Position numbers and translations under genes: made by a program. This document shows, piece by piece, positions 60,169 to 64,000 of a stretch of 64,000 nucleotides of DNA. Numbering within the stretch: the stretch's first letter is position 1; every line of letters begins with the position of its first letter. The stretch covers positions 1-64,000 of the forward strand of contig CAJUHH010000002.1 of assembly GCA_910585965.1 (NCBI GenBank), in the 5' to 3' direction. This stretch comes from an uncultured Lachnospiraceae bacterium. Lineage in GTDB: Bacteria; Bacillota; Clostridia; Lachnospirales; Lachnospiraceae. A model generated the notes under the pieces. That model did no database searches and was not told the origin of the DNA. It worked only from the letters and a program-made list of their open reading frames with translations.

Positions 60169-62517
60169 ATGAAATGCATCGTGTTGGCAGGAGGAAAAGG
60201 AGACCGCTTATGGCCTCTGTCCAGAAAGAGTTATCCCAAACAGTTTATCAAATTGCAGAAAAACCATTCCATGTTTCAGGAGACGATCAGCAGGAACCTG
60301 CCATTCTGCGAGGAATTCGTGGTGGTGACAAATAAAGAGTACCATTTTATTGCGGAGAATCAGCTGGGTGTATTCCAGGGTCTGACCCATAGCTGCATTT
60401 TGGAAGGAGTGGGGCGCAAAACGACGGCGGCGATTATTCTTGCTTGTATGCAGTTCCCGTTGTCTGAGATCGTAATGGTGGTGCCTACCGACCAGCTGGT
60501 GGAGGGGGAAGAATATAAAGATGCGGTTCTGAGGGGGAAAGAACTGAGCAAGGAAGGCTGTCTCGTTACTTTTGGCATGGATATTGAGGAACCGGAGGAA
60601 CGGTTCGGGTATTTGCGCTGCAAGGGAGAGGATGTGCTGAAATTTACAGAAAAACCGAACAGACAGGAGGCGGCGGCTTACTTAGCCAGCGGCGATTATC
60701 TGGTAAACAGCGGTATTTTTATGTTTCAGGTAGGGAATATGCTCCAGGAACTGAAGAAATATTCCCCGGATCTGGAACAGGCATGCAGGGATGCCTATAA
60801 AAAGAGAAGGCATGTAAAGAACGCGGTTTTATATACGGAAGAAGTTTTGGCGGGGGTGCCGGCCGTTGCGATAGAAAAATCGGTATTTGAGCATACGCAG
60901 AGGGCGAAAGTGATCCATTGCAGCTTTGGGTGGAAGGACATCGGCAGCTTGGAGGATCTGAAAGCAACGGAGCTGGAACAGATGGACAGCGGCAGACAGA
61001 TCGCTTACCGCTGCGAGAATACGGAGATTATTAACCAGGGCGGCCGCAGCACGGTGGTTGCGAACGGCCTGAAGGATGTTTTGATTGTGAATACGCAGGA
61101 TGCGGTATATGTGGGGCAGAAGGGAAAGTCTGACGCGCTGAAGAATATTGTGCAGGAAAATCCGCAGATGAGCGCGTTTCTGGAAAGCAGCCGTATTGTC
61201 TACCGGGCGTGGGGGAGCTATGAGCTTTTGGTGGATGACCAGGCTTTTCGCGTGAAGCGGATAACCATCCATCCAGGAAAAACGATTTATGCCCATAGCC
61301 ATAGATACCGAAGCGAGCATTGGTCGCTGGTGTCCGGGACTGCCAGGATCGAACTGGATGGAGCGGGTGGAACCTATGGCATGGGGGATGTGGTGAATGT
61401 AAAGGAAAATATGGTTCATCAGGTGTCCAATATCGGGACGGTGCCGTTGCTGATCATCGAAGTGTCCACGGGGGAGAATGTAACGGAAGACGATATGATT
61501 CCGGCGGAAAGCAGGGATCTGACGGAAGCGGATCTGGGTTATCGGATTGAGCCTTATGTAAAACTCCTTCCTGCATTTAAAGATTATCTGTGGGGAGGGA
61601 CTCGCCTGAAAGAGATATATGGAAAAAAATGCGAGTATGATATTGTGGCGGAAAGCTGGGAATTGTCTGCCCATGCAGAGGGGCAGAGCATGGTGGCGAG
61701 CGGGCGGCATAAAGGGATGCTTTTTGGCGAATATCTGGACAAGATAGGAAAGGAAAGCTGGGGATGGAAATGCCGTTCTCTGGCGAATTTTCCGATTTTG
61801 ATTAAATTCATCGATTCGAAGGAGTCCCTTTCCGTCCAAGTGCATCCGGATGATGAATATGCCTTGGAAAAGGAAGATGAGTACGGAAAAAACGAAATGT
61901 GGTATGTCCTGGATGCGAAACCGGATTCTTTCATTTATTGCGGCTTCCGTAAGGAGGTTTCCAGGGATGAAGTGGAAAAAAGAATCCGGGAGAATACGGT
62001 GACGGAGGTGCTGAATAAGATTCCGGTGAGCCGAGGGGACGTTTATTTTATCCCGTCGGGGACAGTGCATGCCATCGGAGGAGGGATATTGATCTGCGAA
62101 ATACAGCAGAGTTCCGCGTGTACGTATCGTTTATATGATTATGGGCGAAAGGACCGTTTTGGGAATCTGAGGGAGCTTCATATAGGGAAGGCGCTGGACG
62201 TGATGGACTGCCGTCCCTATATGCCGCAGAAGCTGGAAGCAGAGACAGAGAAAGGGGGGCAGTACGAAGCCCGCCAGCTCTGCTGCTGCAAATATTTTAT
62301 CTCTGTGCTGTATAAGATCAAGGGGGAAGCGGAATTAGCTTTTTCGGAGGAATCTTTTACTTCCATAGTCTGTATCAGCGGCTCCGGTCGCCTTTCCGTG
62401 AAAGATGAGGATGTGGAAAGCATGGGATTTGGGGCGGGAGAGAGCATCTTTCTGCCGAAATCGGAGAAGGCGTACCGGGTGGAAGGAGAATGCGAAGTGA
62501 TTGTGACAAGGGTTTGA
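60169..62517 (+). CDS. Bifunctional mannose-1-phosphate guanylyltransferase / mannose-6-phosphate isomerase
   Basis: A 782-residue fusion. The N-terminal part (1-~335) is a GDP-mannose pyrophosphorylase: IVLAGGKGDRLWPLSRKSYP (residues 4-23), and VNSGIFMF, FGWKDIGS. A cupin module (about 365-455; PGKTIYAHSHRYRSEHWSLV) matches the usual ManC C-terminal domain. A complete class I phosphomannose isomerase of about 300 residues follows (LLPAFKDYLWGGTRLKE; zinc ligands in VQVHPDDEYA and GTVHAIGGG). It makes GDP-mannose from fructose 6-phosphate apart from the phosphomannomutase step. GDP-mannose feeds gmd/rmd at 32479-34525. The ATG at 60169 has AAAAGGA upstream. Confidence 0.9.
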   Translation: MKCIVLAGGKGDRLWPLSRKSYPKQFIKLQKNHSMFQETISRNLPFCEEFVVVTNKEYHFIAENQLGVFQGLTHSCILEGVGRKTTAAIILACMQFPLSEIVMVVPTDQLVEGEEYKDAVLRGKELSKEGCLVTFGMDIEEPEERFGYLRCKGEDVLKFTEKPNRQEAAAYLASGDYLVNSGIFMFQVGNMLQELKKYSPDLEQACRDAYKKRRHVKNAVLYTEEVLAGVPAVAIEKSVFEHTQRAKVIHCSFGWKDIGSLEDLKATELEQMDSGRQIAYRCENTEIINQGGRSTVVANGLKDVLIVNTQDAVYVGQKGKSDALKNIVQENPQMSAFLESSRIVYRAWGSYELLVDDQAFRVKRITIHPGKTIYAHSHRYRSEHWSLVSGTARIELDGAGGTYGMGDVVNVKENMVHQVSNIGTVPLLIIEVSTGENVTEDDMIPAESRDLTEADLGYRIEPYVKLLPAFKDYLWGGTRLKEIYGKKCEYDIVAESWELSAHAEGQSMVASGRHKGMLFGEYLDKIGKESWGWKCRSLANFPILIKFIDSKESLSVQVHPDDEYALEKEDEYGKNEMWYVLDAKPDSFIYCGFRKEVSRDEVEKRIRENTVTEVLNKIPVSRGDVYFIPSGTVHAIGGGILICEIQQSSACTYRLYDYGRKDRFGNLRELHIGKALDVMDCRPYMPQKLEAETEKGGQYEARQLCCCKYFISVLYKIKGEAELAFSEESFTSIVCISGSGRLSVKDEDVESMGFGAGESIFLPKSEKAYRVEGECEVIVTRV

Positions 62518-62526
62518 TCCCGGCGT

Positions 62527-63501
62527 TTATGCGCAGGGAAAGCAGTCCGGCATCTTTTTCCAGCTGTCCAGTCCGGCGGATACTACCCGTAACCCGCTCA
62601 ATGTCAGGGAATCCTGTCCGGGGACATCGGTGTCAAAATAAAAGCCGTAAGTCCCATACACCAAAACCTTTCCTGTTTCCATCACGGTTCTGATATTGCG
62701 CATCACCGTATCGATGGAAGGGCCGCCTTCGGCGACGCAGGCAGCATTGGGTACATGCTTGTGGTTCAAAATATCTGCGTCAATATGAAGATAAATCGCA
62801 TCTACGCGGTCTGCCAGTTCTCTGACCGCTTTTTCCCATAAAGCGTTTTGCTCGAATTCTTCCGATTTCAGCCATTGGATCCGCAGTCCCTGGATAATCT
62901 CCAGCGCGCCGTCGTCATCGACTTCCGCTTCCCGGAAATCGCTTAAAAGCACGAGCCTGTCATCATAAGGCATCTGCAGACCTGCGGCTTCCCGCCATTC
63001 CGGCATATCCGCCCCGAGAATGACTGCCATATCCATGCCGCCCAGAATGCCCGTGTGAGTCACTGCGGGAGTGGACATATCGCTATGGGCATCCAAATAA
63101 ATGATACCCACTTTTTTGTCCGTTCCGATCGCTCTCTGGATGCCGCCGCAGACTCCGACCGCATCTTTGCAGTACCCTCCGGCCAGCAGCAAAGCGTCCC
63201 CGTTTTCCAGTCCATGGCAAACGGCATCCGAAACCTGCCGCGTCAGGCCGAGATAAACCTCTTCCTCCGCCCTGGGTTCATAAACGATCTCCTCCACCCG
63301 GTATGGGACCGCCGCTTTCGCATAAATCCCGCATAAATGGTAGTCGTCCAATTCCCGGTATTTTTTCCAATGCTGGATATCCGAATAAATCCCGAGCCTC
63401 TTATGTGCCGGATCCGGCCCCCAATTCAAATCCCCGTAAGGGATTTCGATCACGCATAAACTATTTAACTTCTTTAAACCTATCCTGTTGCTTGTATTCA
63501 T
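62527..63501 (-). CDS. Arginase/agmatinase-fold hydrolase with altered metal motif
   Basis: A 324-residue ureohydrolase-fold protein. YLDAHSDMSTP (DAHxD) and HIDADILN (DxD) match two manganese-binding motifs. The first motif, GGDHS in true arginases, is GGYCKDAVG here, replacing the metal histidine with cysteine. Similar variants exist in uncharacterised arginase-family proteins, so the substrate is uncertain (perhaps not arginine). The start at 63501 has AAAGGAG upstream. It follows the LacI-type regulator gene by 31 bases on the same strand and converges with the ManC-ManA gene, nine bases apart. Confidence 0.8.
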   Translation of the reverse strand: MNTSNRIGLKKLNSLCVIEIPYGDLNWGPDPAHKRLGIYSDIQHWKKYRELDDYHLCGIYAKAAVPYRVEEIVYEPRAEEEVYLGLTRQVSDAVCHGLENGDALLLAGGYCKDAVGVCGGIQRAIGTDKKVGIIYLDAHSDMSTPAVTHTGILGGMDMAVILGADMPEWREAAGLQMPYDDRLVLLSDFREAEVDDDGALEIIQGLRIQWLKSEEFEQNALWEKAVRELADRVDAIYLHIDADILNHKHVPNAACVAEGGPSIDTVMRNIRTVMETGKVLVYGTYGFYFDTDVPGQDSLTLSGLRVVSAGLDSWKKMPDCFPCA

Positions 63502-63532
63502 AACAAACTCCTTTCTGGGCAGGCGGGATATG

Positions 63533-64000
63533 TTACAGCTTATTTCTCTGTTCATCCGCCAAATAAATCAAATCACAATCAATAAATATCTGCTTCGGTA
63601 AAAAGGCTTCCCCTTTTTTTATGTTTTCCAACAGCATATGCACTGCCTGGGAAGCAATTTCTTTCGGCCGTTGGGAGATCACGCTGACAATACGGTTATA
63701 AATATCCGCATTGCGGCGGGTAATATAGTCGCTAAAGGGAATATTAAAATCATCAAAAGCGCCGATTTCAAAACGGAGCTTTTCGGCATATTTGGTAGAG
63801 GGGATCAATTCGCAAAAGTATCGGATGTCGGAAGCCGTATGGATAATGAAGGCGGTGAATTCCACGGAGGAATTCATCAGGGAATAGATGGGCTGCATGC
63901 CGTATTCCCTGTCCGGGTATATGATTTCGTTGTACCCCGTCAGCCCGTGCTTGTCCATCGCTTCAAAATATCCGTTCAGACGCTGCATGGAAACATTGGT
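63533..64000 (-). CDS. LacI-family regulator, C-terminal part (runs off the window)
   Basis: At least 155 residues of a sugar-type binding domain: MQRLNGYFEAMDKHGL and then GAFDDFNIPFSDYITRRNAD, the LacI/GalR signature region. The frame stays open to base 64000, so the DNA-binding N-terminus lies beyond the window. It probably controls the arginase-fold gene downstream. Confidence 0.8.
   Translation of the reverse strand, partial: TNVSMQRLNGYFEAMDKHGLTGYNEIIYPDREYGMQPIYSLMNSSVEFTAFIIHTASDIRYFCELIPSTKYAEKLRFEIGAFDDFNIPFSDYITRRNADIYNRIVSVISQRPKEIASQAVHMLLENIKKGEAFLPKQIFIDCDLIYLADEQRNKL

Noticed and set aside
60829..62070. A 413-codon open frame on the minus strand
   Set aside because: It lies wholly antisense to the ManC-ManA gene and resembles no protein family.
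1..64000. CRISPR arrays, rRNA, tRNA, replication origin
   Set aside because: I saw no regularly spaced repeats with spacers, no cloverleaf or rRNA signature sequences and no DnaA-box cluster. A covariance search could still find a small RNA gene that I missed.

Overview
The window reads as chromosome of a low-to-mid GC, Gram-positive anaerobe, most likely a Lachnospiraceae/Clostridiales relative. The reasons are the strong AGGAGG-type ribosome sites, the AGA/ATA-rich codon use, the LytTR and AgrC-like regulators, the BlaI/BlaR1-like pairs, the lipoprotein signals and a TxpA-like type I toxin. I saw no rRNA, tRNA, CRISPR array or intact transposase. Most of the window is accessory DNA, packed with polysaccharide genes, defence or conflict genes and decayed mobile-element debris.

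Layout. (1) 81-10268 is a CDP-sugar and surface-glycan cassette: membrane protein, glucose-1-phosphate cytidylyltransferase, split transketolase, sulfotransferase, APH-like kinase, SDR, GtrB-like glycosyltransferase, GtrA-like flippase and CDP-glucose 4,6-dehydratase. A scar of an older, internally deleted dehydratase gene lies just before gtrA. (2) 10303-31672 is one co-directional block of about 21 kb. It starts with a LytTR regulator preceded by LytTR-type repeats. It continues with a vWA lipoprotein, a giant tubulin/FtsZ-like protein, two unrecognised proteins, a zinc-ribbon TRAFAC-like GTPase, a GTPase-associated (GAP1-like) protein, two membrane proteins, two KAP-type P-loop ATPases, an XRE repressor, a LytTR/AgrC-like two-component pair and a Sel1-FRG protein. 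This is the best candidate for a little-described system. (3) 31847-35426 has an XRE regulator, gmd and rmd (GDP-D-rhamnose) and an AraC regulator, followed by a collapsed AAA-ATPase-like pseudogene. (4) 35843-40897 is a head-to-head pair of SIR2-TPR genes bracketed by two related promoter-hairpin elements. (5) 41016-45212 holds two M56/BlaR1-like peptidase genes, one BlaI-like repressor and a small secreted protein.

(6) 45888-54132 starts with a lipoprotein and a collapsed cytosine methyltransferase gene. It is followed by a complete LlaJI-like restriction-modification operon: two m5C methyltransferases, a small accessory protein, a McrB-like AAA+ subunit and a LlaJI-type nuclease subunit. 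(7) 54176-57256 (minus) is a marR-adh-aldh operon with a clear autoregulated promoter. (8) 57414-59678 is a LytTR gene with a leader terminator. Its 3' end is the target of a decayed 1.2-kb element flanked by perfect 61-bp repeats. The element carries integrase, PIN-toxin and type I toxin-antitoxin pieces, and a putative LytTR-controlled small RNA follows it. (9) 59716-60086 is a very long imperfect inverted repeat. (10) 60169-64000 holds a fused ManC-ManA gene supplying GDP-mannose for gmd/rmd, an arginase-fold hydrolase and the 3' part of a LacI-type regulator that runs off the window.

How the parts connect. The two ends make activated sugars (CDP-glucose derivatives, GDP-D-rhamnose) for cell-surface glycans. 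The middle is a dense defence and signalling island. Three LytTR-family proteins occur, and the same 20-bp-spaced repeat architecture appears before one LytTR gene and at the 3' end of another, suggesting linked transcriptional circuits. All functions are read from sequence motifs. Family names were assigned from memory without a database search.
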